Source: Allomyces macrogynus ATCC 38327 (taxonomy: Eukaryota; Blastocladiomycota; Blastocladiomycetes; Blastocladiales; Blastocladiaceae). Taken from it: 64,000 bases of DNA. Positions within the stretch are counted from its first letter, which is position 1, and every line of letters starts with the position of its first letter. The translations under genes and the position numbers were made by a program. This document shows, one piece after another, positions 1 to 11,333 of this stretch. The stretch is from NCBI GenBank assembly GCA_000151295.1, contig GG745353.1, positions 477,896 through 541,895 of the forward strand, written 5' to 3'. The notes beneath the pieces are model-generated. The model saw only the letters and a list, made by a program, of their open reading frames with translations. It searched no databases and was not told where the DNA came from.

Positions 1-1
1 G

Positions 2-229
2 ACCTCGGGCACGACCATGTCGGCGGGCCTGATCATTGTCCTGGTCGTGTCGTTCTTGATGGGCATTGTCGTCTTCAACCTGATTGCCGAAGTCATCAAC
101 TCAGGCGTCGCGACCATTTTCGTGTGCATTGCCGAGGATCCGAACGCACTGCGTGCGACCAAGCCCGAGCTCTGGGAGGAGATTCGCCGGACCTACCCGG
201 AGGCCGCCTTTGTCAACATGTACTCGTAA
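2..229 (+). CDS. Choline transporter-like protein (CTL/PNS1), C-terminal exon, partial
   Basis: This is the last exon of a multi-pass membrane protein; the 5' part lies outside the window. The 75 visible residues hold one hydrophobic helix (about residues 7-28) followed by a cytosolic tail containing FVCIAEDP, then ELW..I...YPE before the TAA stop. That arrangement of a final helix, the CIAEDP-type motif and a short tail is typical of the CTL/SLC44 (fungal Pns1) family of plasma-membrane transporters. The frame is open to the window edge, so the exon start cannot be placed. The family assignment rests on the tail motif only. Confidence 0.7.
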   Translation, partial: TSGTTMSAGLIIVLVVSFLMGIVVFNLIAEVINSGVATIFVCIAEDPNALRATKPELWEEIRRTYPEAAFVNMYS

Positions 230-1186
230 GCGACTCCGCGCGGGTGGATGCATGTGTGCGGGTGGGATATTTTTGTTGCTTGCCTTCGTTGTATCGCATC
301 TTTTTTGGTTGCTTTTGATCTCCACTAGCACGCCATTTCTTTGCGGCCCGGTTTTGACCTCGTTTTTTGCTTTCTTGCCTCGGTCTTTTCGCAACGCCCC
401 TTATCTCGGTGACAACGGCCAATTTGTTCCTTCCGTCTGTGTTGCCCGTGTTGAATGCAGTTCTATCGTCGATTGCGGGCGACGCGACTGGCTGGTTTCT
501 TTTCCTCAGAGCAAATAGAGCAAATAGCAGCCAACACGGCGCCCGCGCGCTCAGTGATTCTCAGCGTGATGGTTGCGCTTGGCCAAAGACAAGCACGCGC
601 GCGCGCACTGAACAATCCACGACACAGAAAATGAACTATGTTTCCCCTCGCATGGAGGACCTTGCCATGCTCGAGATCGCTGTTTCGCCACAACGACGGC
701 GAGAGGGCGCGCTCATCGGCCCGCAAGCAGCTCATGAGCGAAGTTCATGGCCTTTCATCTCCGACGCGCGTTTACGCCGCGTCCGTTGCCACACTGGCGC
801 GTTTTACCGAGAATTTGAGCTTCTCATGCCCGTGGTTCGCTTCTTTACCCGCTAGCTTCACGCCAGGGGGATAAAAACTTGCGCTTCACCATGGCGTGCA
901 TCAGATTCGAAACAGGCGGAAGGGACTGTTTCGCCACTCTCGCACCTCCAACCTGTGCTCGTCAATCACTTGGTGTTGCCAATAAAGTCCACCGGACCGC
1001 GGCCGGTGGGCGCGGGGATGCTCATTGATACTTGACCACCGTGGTGGCCGACAGGAAACGACGAGGGCTCGTGGACAAGAACATGAGTATCTTTTCTTCT
1101 GCTGCAGTGAACAACGTCGACGACAAGAATAGACAAGACGCTCGCGAACCATACCCGTATAGACGACAACCAGCTCGACGACAACT
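230..1186. other. Intergenic region, no gene seen
   Basis: Between the CTL 3' end and the next start at 1187. It is less GC-rich than its neighbours, with T-rich stretches at about 270-420. Several ORFs cross it, but none has the strong third-position G/C bias seen in the genes here. It presumably holds the CTL terminator and the promoter and 5' UTR of the next gene. Confidence 0.5.
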
Positions 1187-3229
1187 GTGATGCCGCCCGC
1201 TGCCGATCCCATCCCGAGCCCGCCAGCCATGACCGGCGCCATCTGCCGGCTGCCCAACTCGCGCACGACCTCGACCGTCGTCTCGTCGACCGACTCGACC
1301 GGCTTCAGCGGGATCCTTGCTCTTGCCCGCATCACCCCGCCGCCACGCCGGTTGGCGAATATCGCGCCACGGCCGGCGGTCACGCTCTTACCGCCGTCGC
1401 CCGATGCCGACACGGTGATTGACCACCGGCTCTCGCGCAATGGTGGCGCCACGTCGATCCCGTTGACTCCACGTATTCCACTGCTTGATCCGAGCCGTGA
1501 TCCGGACGCCGCGACCCGGACGCGGGCCCCACCGCCGGCCGCGCTCCAGATCCCGTTCCCAAATCCCGCGTACGGCGGCCCCGCACTGGGCCACAACTCG
1601 CCCGTCTCGGCGGGGATCAGCTCATCGCACGAAACGTTGCAGCACGAGCCGGCCTCGTCGCCCGCCGCGTTTCTCCACCAGGACACGGCGCCGTTGCTCC
1701 ACCCAACACCGGCCCCCGCCGCGAGGGACGCCGACGATGTCGACGACGACCGCACGACGCGACTCACGCTGCGGTTCTCGACGATCACAAGTCTGTTCTC
1801 CAAGCCCCCACCAGCACCAAAACCCGGTCGCGCAACGCACGTCGTCTCGTTCCCGCTTCCCTCCCTCATCCCATCCACCCACATCCCCGCGTCGCTCGCG
1901 CCATAATACTCCCCCGCGACCTACACCGCGCACTTTCCCTCTCTCCAACACGAACACGCGGCCTTCGCGCGACAACTGCGCACGTTCCACATCCTCTCCT
2001 CCTTCCTCGCTCTCTTCACCGCCTCCCTGCTCCTCGTCGCCATCCCATCCATCCGGCACCGCCACATCCAACTGCTCGCCGTCGCCGTCGCGACTTCCGT
2101 CGTCATGGGCGGCGCCGCGAGCGTGAGCGCGCGCGCCGCACGCGCACAGATCATCCGCGCCATGGAGCAGTACGCGGATAGGCACGCGTCGATCCCGGAC
2201 GCGCGCGTGCACTGTGCGGTGCGGCATGCGCCGGTCGGGGCCAAAGTGCAGGCCGTGATCACAGCGCCGGAAGTGCTCGTGTCGATCCGGGATCGCGCCC
2301 CTCCAGTGCCGGCGATGCCGGTCGCGGTGCCCACGCCCGCGCCGCCAGTGACCCTGCCGCCGACACCGAGTCCGGCGCGTCCGGCGCCCGCGGCATTGCA
2401 GGATTTCGTGCCGGGGGTCTCGCACCTCGTCCAGGGCTCGCGCCGTCCATCGCCCACGTCGCCCACCCCGTCGCACCCAGGGCCAGCGACCCCTCCGCCG
2501 ACGCCCGTCCACGCGACCTCCGCGGTACTCCAGGCGCAGGCGCCCGTCGTGCCGAACGTGTCGCACTTGGTCCAAACGTCAAGGCGGCCGTCGGCGCCGT
2601 TGCTGCTGCTGTTTGGTGCTGGGCCGAGTCACGCACTGAGATCGGACCGCAGGCCGTCGACCCCGTCGCCGTTGTTTGGCGCGGCAGGACGTTTCGCGGG
2701 TGGAAAAGATAGACGGCCGTCCGAAGCGACGGCGGCGCGCATCGCTGCTGGGCTTGCGATGCGCGCGGAACCGAGCGCGGGGGCACGCAGCGCACCGCCG
2801 GATACGTTGATGATGACAGTGGGGGCAGAACCGGCGCGGGCGCTGGTCGTGCACCTGGATCCGTGGGGCGCTGCGGCGCCGGCAGCATTACCGGCAGTAG
2901 ACGACGAAGAAGATCACGGCGAAGTGATCTCGACCGTCTCGAGCGCGGCCGCGACGCTCATGTCGCCGGTCCGGTCGAGCCACCGAAACGAGATCAAAAG
3001 CAAAGATAGAGCGCGCGCGCCGTCTATGGATTCCATTTTCGTGCATAATCAAATGTTCCAAGAGTCTCCCCTATCAATCCCGATCCCGATCCCGAAAGTG
3101 AGCGCTGTTCTCCCGCCTTCCCGTCTATCGAGTGTCCCCGCCCCTCAACCCCCAACCTGTCCATCGTGCCGCGCGGCAACCGTCAGTGCAACTCGAGCTT
3201 GGACACGAGTTCCTTGTAGAGGTCCTTGA
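1187..3229 (+). CDS. Two-TM Pro/Ser-rich membrane protein, interrupted by an in-frame TAA
   Basis: I do not recognise this gene. The frame opens with two adjacent ATGs (1187 and 1190) and runs to a TAA at 1904-1906. It then continues in the same frame to 3229 with no other stop. Just after the stop come two hydrophobic segments (about 1980-2050 and 2065-2125), joined by a short basic loop around IRHRH. A long Pro/Ala/Ser-rich tail follows, with repeated SHLVQ.SRRPS units and other basic-x-P-S sites that could be phosphorylated. No AG acceptor exists between the TAA and about 2123, so an intron cannot remove the stop without also deleting both helices. Possible readings are a nonsense allele, a base error, stop readthrough or two separate genes. 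The 3' end overlaps the convergent kinase coding region by 47 nt, so the true end may lie earlier. Confidence 0.45.
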
Positions 3230-6001
3230 ACAGCAACGGGTCCCCCGAAATCCGCTTGATCCGAACCCCATGCATCCGGAGCAACCACACCTTGCACACC
3301 TCGGCCTCAAACACGACCTCGTTCGCCTGCGCTGCTGCCGCCGTCGTCGTCGACGCCGCAGCAGGCACCGGCGGCGACGGCGGCTGCGGCTGCGACGCGA
3401 CCGACTGGTTATGCTCCGCGACCAACACCCCCGACGGCATCGCTAGTCCCAACGCATTCGTCGGGCTACTCGATGTGCCCGCCTCGACCGACGGGGTCGA
3501 GTCTGCGGGCCGCGGGACGGGCGCGAGCCGGCCGGTGAACAGGTACAGGTCGGCGTCGCGCGTGAATTTCAGGGTCGGGAATTGCCGCTGCAGGAGGAGT
3601 AGGCCGCGGTGCAGATCCTGGAAAATGGTTGATGGCGGCTGCGACGAGGTGTTGGTATTGGTCAAGCTGAACCGCATCGACCGGATCGATTTGGCGGGAC
3701 GATGCATTTGGTGGAATTCGGCGATGGCGCGCTCGGAAGGTTCCTGTAGCGGCGCACCGCCGGCGCCGGCGGCGGTTGGGGACGGTGGGGCCATGGGTAG
3801 ACCCGAGGTAGACGGCGTGTTCGGGGTTGGAGTGACCGGACGCGGCACGGGCGACGGCGGCGCGGGGCTCGTTCCACCCGCTCCATCGGTCGTCACAAAC
3901 GTTCCCGTCGACGGCAAATTGTACAGGATGCTATCGCCAATCGGGATAATCGACAACCGCCGCGCGGGCGTCGGCGCCTGGGACGCCGGCATCGGCACCT
4001 CGCCCGGATCGACGCCCGGCAGTGCGGCCCCACCGACGGCGAACGGATCCAGCATCCGTGCGGGACCCGCCGACTGCGCGCGCGAGTGCGGCAAAGTCCC
4101 CATCGGCTCGACACTCGGCTGCCGCGTACCCGGGTTCGTTGCGGCCGCCGGGTCCTGGTACGACATGCGCCGCCCGCGGCGGAAATCGACCGACCGCGCG
4201 CCCGGGATCGCCGCGGCATTCGTGGGCGAGGGGGTGCGTGCGGTCGTCATGTGGTGCACGGGCTTATCGGTCCCGGTCTCGCGAATCGGACCGAGCGCGG
4301 TGGCCAGCGGTGCGGGCGCGGCGAGCGCGTACGATTGCCGGCGCTGCGCCTGGTCACGACCCGCGACGGTCGCAGTCGCGCCGGGAGCCGTGGGAGACGT
4401 TGGGGACACGGACCGCGCAATCGACGGCCGGCGCCCCGAAAACGACATGCGGCGCGCGAGTGATCCGGTGCCGTTGGACGTCGGGTCATCGTCGGCGGCG
4501 AGCGAGCTGCGGCGCGAGGCGGTCGCCATGGAGTTGGTGCTGACGACGCGTGACAAGATGTCGGCCTGGTACCGCGCAAACGAGAAAATGGTCTTGTGTC
4601 CGTCCATGTTGATGCTGAGGATCTGGTCCATGCCTTGGTCGCGCAGCGTGTCGTAGAGCGGCGGGATCCGCAGTGGGCGCTCGGGTTCCTCGAGGTTGAC
4701 CCACGGGTGCTCGAGCAGCTCGGCCATGGTGATGCGCTGCGCCGGGTCCTTGACGAGAATGCGCGAGAGCAGGTGGCGTAGGTCTGTGCGGGGAAGCAAA
4801 AACTAATTCTTTAGCTCGATCTACGCAACCACGACCGTCAACACGGCAAAGCGTAGGTACCCGACGAAAAATGATCTGGGCACGTGTACTGCAAGTTCAT
4901 AATCTTGCCGTAGAGCGACGGGATCGAATGCCCATGGAACGGCGGCTTGCCCGAGGTCATGATAAACAGAATCACGCCCATGGCCCAGATATCCGTCTGC
5001 ACGCCCTGGTAGGGCTTGAACGAAATCAGTTCTACGGCCGCGTAATTGGGCGTGCCGCAAAACGTCATCATGAGCTCGTCGGAATTCGACCGGAACGTGC
5101 GGCCCAGGCCGAAATCGGTGATGAGAATGTCGCGGCTGCCATTGAGCAACAGGTTCTCGAGTTTCAAGTCGCGGTGCACGACATTGGCCTGGTGGCAGTG
5201 GTCCATGGCCGAAATGATTTGCCGGAAGAAGCGGCGTGCTTCCCGCTCCGACAGGTGGTCTTTGGCGGCAATGTAGTCGATCAGCTCGCCGCCCGGCGCG
5301 TACTCCCTGTTGATCCCGGACCATCAGCGACAGTACGAGGGAACGACGCGACCGATCTTTCGGTACGTACATGATGATAAAGCACTCGTCCTCGGAATCA
5401 ATCACCTGGAAGATCCCAACGATGTTCGGGTGCGAGAGCCGCATCAGCAGCTTGACCTCGGCGTAGAGCGAGTCCATGAGGGTCTTGGCCTCGCCGGGTG
5501 CCGGCAACGGCGACGATATCGGCGAGATGATGGGCACGCTATCGGTCTTACTCAGCGCTGCTGGTAGCGGTGGCGACGAGGTCGACGCGGTCGTGGCCTC
5601 GTTGCCCGTTGCGGTCGCGGGCGTGGTCGGTCGCGAGGTCGCCGCCGCGTCAGCGGGCTTCTTGGCGTCGCGCTCGGTCTTCATTTTTTCCTTGCGCTTG
5701 GCCGACTTCTGGATTTTCTCGGCCATGAGCTTCTTGTCGACGATCTTGATCGCGACCTGGTCGTCGTCGAGATGGAAAGGGAACGGTGAGGAAATGATCC
5801 ATTGCAATGACCCGTGCGCGCACGGTCAAGTACTTTTTGGCCCGTTTCGCGGTGGTAGCCAATCTTAACCTTGGAAAACGCGCCCTGGCCAATGGTCTTG
5901 CCAATCTTAAAGTCCCCGATCTTGGTTTCCTGCGACAGGCGGCGCAGCGTGCCCGAGTCGACCTTGGTCGGCGACCCGGGGGCCGAGCCGGACGACGCCA
6001 T
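3183..6001 (-). CDS. CAMKL-family Ser/Thr protein kinase with KA1-like C-terminus
   Basis: Four exons: 6001-5834, 5756-5371, 5306-4861 and 4783-3183. They sum to 866 codons with matching phases. In order: a short N-terminus; the Gly loop IGQGAFSKV; the VAIK lysine at the start of exon 2; an unusual low-complexity insert of about 65 residues between that lysine and the helix-C Glu (YAEVKLLMRLSHPNIV); hinge EYAPGGEL; catalytic VVHRDLKLENLLL; metal-binding ITDFGLG; then the activation segment. The segment ends AAVE, where kinases normally have APE. A long Ser/Pro-rich regulatory stretch follows. The last ~45 residues (FEAEVCKVWLL, then RIKRISGDPLLFKDLYKEL) resemble the membrane-binding KA1 domain of MARK/Kin1-type kinases. 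The gene converges on the two-TM gene. The target pathway is unknown. Confidence 0.85.
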
Positions 6002-6977
6002 GGTGGCGGCAGCTCGCGGAACGCGGAGGGGGTCGGGTGCAGCGGTGGCAGCGAGGAAAAGGGCGGATCACGGCCAGAGAGCGGAGGTACCGGCGCGCAA
6101 GCAGGCAGCGGTATTTGCGAGCGAGGAAAGGGAGAGGATCGCGGGGCCACGGTCCGGCACGCAAGGGGGTGTCGTGATGGGGCGGGACGGGGAGAGTGAC
6201 GACGGCGGCACACCAGTTTCGCTTCGACGGCAAGCGCACGCGTCACGCGTCAAACGGGGACAGGCCCGGGCCCTTGTTCAGCCACAGACGGAGGGTGAGA
6301 AGGGAGGGCCGAGGTGGTTGGTCGCGCGAGCCAGAGGGGCGTCCACAAGGATGCACGGCGCCTGGACAGGAGCGGCGTCGGCGCGACAGGCGGTGTGGGC
6401 GTGGGGTCGTGGGGTTGGCGGCGCGCTCGGCGTCCGGTACACGTCAGTCAGGCGAATGCAATAAGTGATGGCGGCCGCGGAGGAGCGGTGCGGGCAGGGG
6501 CGCCGCATGGAATGCACAACGAGCCGTGCTTTCATTGGATGGCTGTGTGCCAGCGGTTCGAGGTGAGGGAGGAGAAAAGCGGTTCGTCTCGCACCGTCTC
6601 CCACCCACATCATGATTCGCACGTGTTGCGCCGGCACGCGGGCCATCGGCGGCCGCTGGTTCGTTCCGCGAGGCTTGCTTCCGTGATCCAGCGCCGCGCT
6701 GGCGCCGCGACCACGGTTGCGCGCATCCAAGACAATGCAGTGCAAAGACGGAACGAGGTGCAGGAGGGGGACGTGTGGGCGGCCGAGAATTTGGCGTTGC
6801 GGATAGCACGTTCTTTGTTTCGTGGGTGGGCGGTTGCGAGGACCAAACACTATCGGTCGACCTGGGCGTGTAGAAATCAACCTCGACCTCGCGCACCACC
6901 TCCTCGCCATCCTCGTCGACCTCGGATACGTGCACCACCGCACCGTTTCCCGCCGCCGCCGCCGGTCCCTGTCCAAG
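6002..6977. other. Divergent intergenic/promoter region
   Basis: Lies upstream of the minus-strand kinase and the next plus-strand ORF. On the minus strand, about 6870-6938 reads as an acidic coding-like stretch (HVSEVDEDGEEVVREVEVDF), but no flanking exons could be joined to it. No tRNA, repeat or clear core promoter was seen. Confidence 0.4.
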
Positions 6978-7640
6978 TCAGCCCCACCCACCACGCTCTA
7001 CTACGTCCGGAAATCGGACCCGCGCGCCGTGCACGTCGCCAAGACCCTCTTCGACCCGACCGAGTCCCACCTCCCATCCTCTACCACGCTCCCCGTCGAG
7101 TCCCGCACCGCCAGCATGGCCGTGCCCGCGAGCTACCTCAGAGCGACGCGTCCGCCAAGCGCGGCCAGTTCCATGACCGACGACGACGATCAGTACGCGC
7201 CGCGGCCGATTCCGGCATTACCGGACCTCGCGCAGGTCGCGGCAAGTGTGCGCTCTCGTGCCAGCGCTGCGAGCCGCGGCAGTAGCACCGTCGGCGCGCC
7301 GAGCCAGCAAGTGTTCCGCCAACCCCCCTCGCCACGACGCCTTTCGCAAGCCGCCGCGGCCCGTCGGCCGACGTCGGCCGAGTCACAAGCGACAGTAGTG
7401 TTGCCGGCATCGCAAATGAGCAACGACGCGTCGGCGCTGACGCCAGGGGTGGATGCTGGGTGGCCGTGGCTCGCAGCGCAGGCGCTGCCGCCGCCGGAAC
7501 GGTCGGCGAGTCAGCGCGCAGCAAAGCGCGTGAGAGAGGTGCTCGCGGCGGAACATGAGGTGGAGGAGAATCCGTTCCGGTTACCGGCAAGTGCAGAAGA
7601 GGAGGAGCGGACGGCGGCAGAGGGGTCGGGCGCGAGGTGG
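6978..7640 (+). CDS. Uncharacterised Ala/Ser/Pro-rich ORF, ends uncertain
   Basis: I do not recognise a family. Coding-like codon use on the plus strand begins near 6990 (TTLYYVRKSDPRAVHVAK) and continues through an Ala/Ser/Arg-rich region to about 7640 (EENPFRLPASAEEEE). The first in-frame ATG is at 7116, but good codon bias extends upstream of it, so an earlier exon probably supplies the start. The frame stays open to 8126, where it overlaps CGI121 on the other strand. The codon pattern fades after about 7640, so the true 3' end is probably near there. No domains or membrane segments are visible. Confidence 0.3.
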
Positions 7641-7934
7641 GCGCGGGATGAAGTGTGGACGGAGCGTGGGAGGTTCGGTCGGGAGAGGTGGAGGTGGAAG
7701 TGCGACGAGCGTGAAGCGCAAGGCGTGGGATATGGGCGGGTGGAGAATGAGAGCAGGGGCGTTTTGAATCGGTTTTGGTTGATCTCTTGGCGAATGTTGG
7801 TGCGTTCTTGCGGTTTTCGGTTGCGTTGCGCTTTTCGGTTGTCGTTGCGTTTTTCGGTTGCGATTGCCGTTGCTCTCGTGTTGTCGACGCCCCACGGTTC
7901 CACTGGATATTGGATTCAATCACCTAATCGGGTT

Positions 7935-8629
7935 CTACAAGTACCCCTTGAGCGCCACGGCCTCGATGAGGTCGCGCTCGAGATCAGCGCGCATTGTCCT
8001 CGGGTCAAGCGCGTGCATTTCAGCGAGCTTGGCCGCGTCGGCCGTGGAACCGAGCGTGGTCCAGTCGGCGCGCACAGGACCCTTGCCAAACAGTCGGTCG
8101 AGCGCAGCGTCGATGGCCGCGGTTGATGGTGCGGCGTCGCTGGTCTCAGGCTCGCTTGACGGTGCGAGGACGAGATGCAGTGCAACGACGCGGGACGTGT
8201 CCTTGGTGACGCCAAATGTGGCCATGGCGTCGCGGATCTGGTGATTTTGCACGGTGTCAGGCCCAGCAGAAGAGCAGCAACTCAGCTCAACGGGGGTATT
8301 GGTACGTTGGTCGAGGGCGCGAGCGCGTACATGACCTCGGCGCCCAGCGTGCGCGTCTTGGCGATCCCCGACCGGACGTTGGTCATGGCGCGCAAGACGG
8401 CAGCCTCGAGCACGCGCGGCGATAAGAGCGCGTCAGCGTTGAGCAAGACGACATTCTTGAGAATTGGGTCGGGGGCAGCGCCGTCCTTGGTGGATTGCGC
8501 GGCGAGCAGGCGCGACAGGACGGCGGGCGCGTCGGCGACATGGTGCCAGAGCGCGGCGTGTGCGGTGCCGACGTTTGGGTGCGGGGCCACGGGCGCGCGC
8601 AGGGTGAGCGTGGTCGAGGCTGGATTCAT
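7935..8629 (-). CDS. CGI121: KEOPS/EKC complex subunit Cgi121 (TPRKB-like)
   Basis: Two exons, 8629-8306 and 8237-7935, give 208 residues. The intron is 68 nt (donor GTACCA, acceptor CAG), phase 0, and joins PSTN to IRDAMATFGV. The family signature is clear: a central KTRTLGAEVMYALAPSTN segment followed by IRDAMATFGVTKDTS, matching the KTRTLxxEiixxLSPxxNI..ALkkFGI pattern of Cgi121/TPRKB. The protein binds the Bud32 kinase within KEOPS, which makes the t6A modification of ANN-decoding tRNAs and affects telomeres. It is somewhat longer than the human protein because of an Ala-rich insertion near 8050-8130. The start at 8629 is the first ATG in the frame. Confidence 0.85.
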
Positions 8630-8952
8630 GGTGTGATGCGCTGGGTCGTGGCGCCGTTGGTGGTGGGCAGCGGGTCGCGTCGTGTTGTCGCGGTCGGCAC
8701 TTGGCGATCAAACGCGATCAGAATGGCGCGTCGTGCGGTGGAGGTGCGCACGTTGGTGCACGTGAACGCGGCTCGCGACGCGTTTCTTTCGGTCTGAGTC
8801 AGTGCAACGTCGTTCCACGCCTGCGAGGTCGACTCCACTTCCAAGTCGTCCTCCACGACTCGAGCAAAGCGCGCCGACCGATCGCCGAATCCCGCACCGG
8901 CGCCGTTCTCTCTCTCCCCGCGCCGCTCCCGTCGCGATCCGCGCTTCCCATC
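8630..8952. other. Divergent intergenic/promoter region
   Basis: A 323-nt gap between divergent CGI121 (-) and the plus-strand gene starting at 8953. The downstream frame is open back to an ATG at 8701, but codon use before 8953 is poor, so this is treated as promoter and 5' UTR. Confidence 0.4.
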
Positions 8953-11103
8953 ATGCCGACGTCCTCCGCGCACTCCGCATCGCCGGCAGCCGCACCATCG
9001 CCCGCGCCCGCCGCGTCCTCCTCGACCGCATCAACGGCTGCTCCTCTTGCCAGCACCACCTCCTCCTCCGCTCCTGCGCCCGCAGCGCCCTCCTGGTTCC
9101 CGCAGCCGCAATCGCACGCGCGCCCCGCGGTCCTGCCCAGCTCGAGCTCCGCGACGACGGCCGCACGGGTCGCGCAGCCTTCCGGCGCCGGGTTCACCCT
9201 TCCGTTCGCGCTGCGATCGGCAGCAACGACGACGAGCGCGAACGAGGCACCCACCACTACTCAAGCGCCAGCGCCGACCAATTTTGGTGCATCGGTGCCT
9301 GCCGCAACGACGGCTGCCCCGGCTCCTGCGCCCTCGTTTGGCGCGCCGTCCACCATTACGGCTGTCGCTGCGGCGCCGGCATCGCCGTCCGTGGCAAAGA
9401 CCGCGCAAGTCTCAGCTCCCGCGCCCGCCGCGCCCGCCGCTCCCGCCGCGCCCATTGCCAAGTCCCCACCCGTGCGGTTCGGACTCCCCGCGGACCTTCT
9501 CGCCAGCGACGTCGAGCCGACCAAGCGCCGGATGCTGATCGGCAAACGGCGCGACTCGATCCCAGGGGGCGACGACGCGGTGGCCGCCGCGTCCGAGGCC
9601 GATGCGCGCGCGTACGCCGCGGAACGCGCGCGCGAGCAGGCCCTCGCCGACTTGGCTGAACGGCGCACGGCGCACGCTGACTTGGTCCATGCTCTGGGGT
9701 TAGCGGAAGCTGCGGGGACGCGACTTCGCGCTTGTGCGATGCGAGCTGTGACGCGTGAGGTCGAGGATAAGCGGCGTGTTTTGGCCCAAGCGCAGGATTC
9801 GATCAAGGAGGAAGTCGTGTTGCGGTGGTCCGACGTGAGCGCGATGGCCGGGGACGCTGTCTGGCGCGTGCTGTTGCAAGCGATGAGAACGGCGCCGCCG
9901 TGCCAGGCACTCGATGCCGCGCAGGCGGGGGTCTTGGCGCTCATGTCGCTGATGCCGGCCATGTCGCTCGCGGACTCGGGTGGGTCGGACACCGACGGCG
10001 CGCCCTCGGCGACCCGGTCTGAGACCACGGAAAACGCGCAGCTGCTCGACCTGGTCGTGACCACGGCGCGCAAGGCCTACTTCCAAGCCGCGCGTGATCT
10101 GCAAGTGCTTCTTGACCAGTACCTCGCCAAGGACCGCCGTGACAGCGAGTCCCCCACCGGCCCTGAACCCAATACCGTCGCCACAGCCGTCGTCCCCGTG
10201 CCGCCATCGCTGCTCCTCGCGCCCTCAGCGCAACGCAAGCGCCCGGCGTCGACAGACCTCGCGCAGAACGCGGAACTGCCGAGTTCGCTGACAACCGTCC
10301 GCGACGTGCCCCCGCGCGACAACGGCAGCAAGTCCCCGACCGACACGTTCCGCAACCCTCTGCACGGCCCCAAGTCGCGGCACGCGCGCGTGCACGCCTG
10401 GGTCCGGTGGCTGCACGGCGTGCTCGCGTCCCTCGCGCCGGCACTGCAACCGTACGGGCTCGACTTGCGCGTGCCCGCGTGGCCCGTATCGGCCGACCCG
10501 GCGCCGGCGGCGCGCGTCGTCGGTGCGATTCACGAGGCCACGGCCAAGTGGGGCCCCGACCACGTCGAGTGGCTGCGCGCGATCGCGAAGAGCGTGCGCG
10601 ACTTGGCGACCGTCAAGGCCGGGTTTTTGGATTGGCAGTGGGCCGTCCCCGAGCGTGGGGTCCCCGTTCCGCGTGGGGGGGTCGCGACCGTCGCGCATGC
10701 GGTGAGCGCGGTTGATGTCGTGAGTGATGGCGACGAGGTCGAGGAATCCGCGGTCGTGACGCACGCGCTCGCGCCGGTGATTTTCGGGTTGCCCGCGGAC
10801 TTGGCGCCGGACGTGTTGGCCGCACGGATTCCGACACTTGTGGCGCGGATTGCCGCGCCGGTGATGCGCGATGGCGAAGTGGATGAGTGGGAGGTGGTGG
10901 CCCCCGCACGTGTCGTGGTCACGTTTGGCGCGCGGGATACGACGCGGATCAAGGTCAAGGTTCCGACGGTGGGAAAGGATGAGGGGGAGGATGTGGGGGG
11001 TGCGGCGTCGACGCCGTCGTCGCTGGGGTTCGTGCCGGTCGAGCATGATGATGGTTCGCAGGGGGATGGGGATGACGAAGAGGAGGAAGAAAACGATCAG
11101 TAA
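8953..11103 (+). CDS. Large Ala/Pro/Ser-rich protein with acidic C-terminus, unknown function
   Basis: Single exon of 716 codons from the ATG at 8953 (context CCCATCATGCC). An in-frame ATG also exists at 8701, but the codon bias starts at 8953. The first ~170 residues are low-complexity Ala/Pro/Ser/Thr with some FG-containing spots (NFGASV, SFGAPS). A charged Ala/Arg-rich helical region follows (about 9570-9820), then a more ordered central region (HARVHAWVRWLHGVL) and a tail ending in a run of D/E. The FG-type N-terminus followed by a helical segment recalls some nucleoporins, but nothing diagnostic is present. No TM segments or known motifs are seen. It converges on the sugar transporter at 11334. 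Confidence 0.6.
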   Translation: MPTSSAHSASPAAAPSPAPAASSSTASTAAPLASTTSSSAPAPAAPSWFPQPQSHARPAVLPSSSSATTAARVAQPSGAGFTLPFALRSAATTTSANEAPTTTQAPAPTNFGASVPAATTAAPAPAPSFGAPSTITAVAAAPASPSVAKTAQVSAPAPAAPAAPAAPIAKSPPVRFGLPADLLASDVEPTKRRMLIGKRRDSIPGGDDAVAAASEADARAYAAERAREQALADLAERRTAHADLVHALGLAEAAGTRLRACAMRAVTREVEDKRRVLAQAQDSIKEEVVLRWSDVSAMAGDAVWRVLLQAMRTAPPCQALDAAQAGVLALMSLMPAMSLADSGGSDTDGAPSATRSETTENAQLLDLVVTTARKAYFQAARDLQVLLDQYLAKDRRDSESPTGPEPNTVATAVVPVPPSLLLAPSAQRKRPASTDLAQNAELPSSLTTVRDVPPRDNGSKSPTDTFRNPLHGPKSRHARVHAWVRWLHGVLASLAPALQPYGLDLRVPAWPVSADPAPAARVVGAIHEATAKWGPDHVEWLRAIAKSVRDLATVKAGFLDWQWAVPERGVPVPRGGVATVAHAVSAVDVVSDGDEVEESAVVTHALAPVIFGLPADLAPDVLAARIPTLVARIAAPVMRDGEVDEWEVVAPARVVVTFGARDTTRIKVKVPTVGKDEGEDVGGAASTPSSLGFVPVEHDDGSQGDGDDEEEEENDQ

Positions 11104-11333
11104 GGGGGAGGATTGGCACCATGATCGCCGTGATCGCTGTGATCTAGTGCTGATGCCGGACCGTGTCAAGGAAGTCGTTCCAAGTTCAAGCCCAGTTGTT
11201 TCGTCTACGTTGTCTCTTCGTGTTCGAATGTTCTTTTTCCTAGTGTCGTTGTCGCGCCGGCCCTCCGCCGTGCGCGAATCACCCCAGCAAAATGAATATC
11301 ATCATTCTTTCTCTATTTTCCATTGCTCCCACA

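Noticed and set aside
901..1884. Minus-strand ORF of 327 codons opposite the two-TM gene
   Set aside because: It is the antisense of a GC-rich coding region. The plus frame has the better codon pattern and TM segments.
3226..4656. Plus-strand ORF of 476 codons
   Set aside because: Antisense shadow of the kinase C-terminal exon, which has a recognisable KA1-like end.
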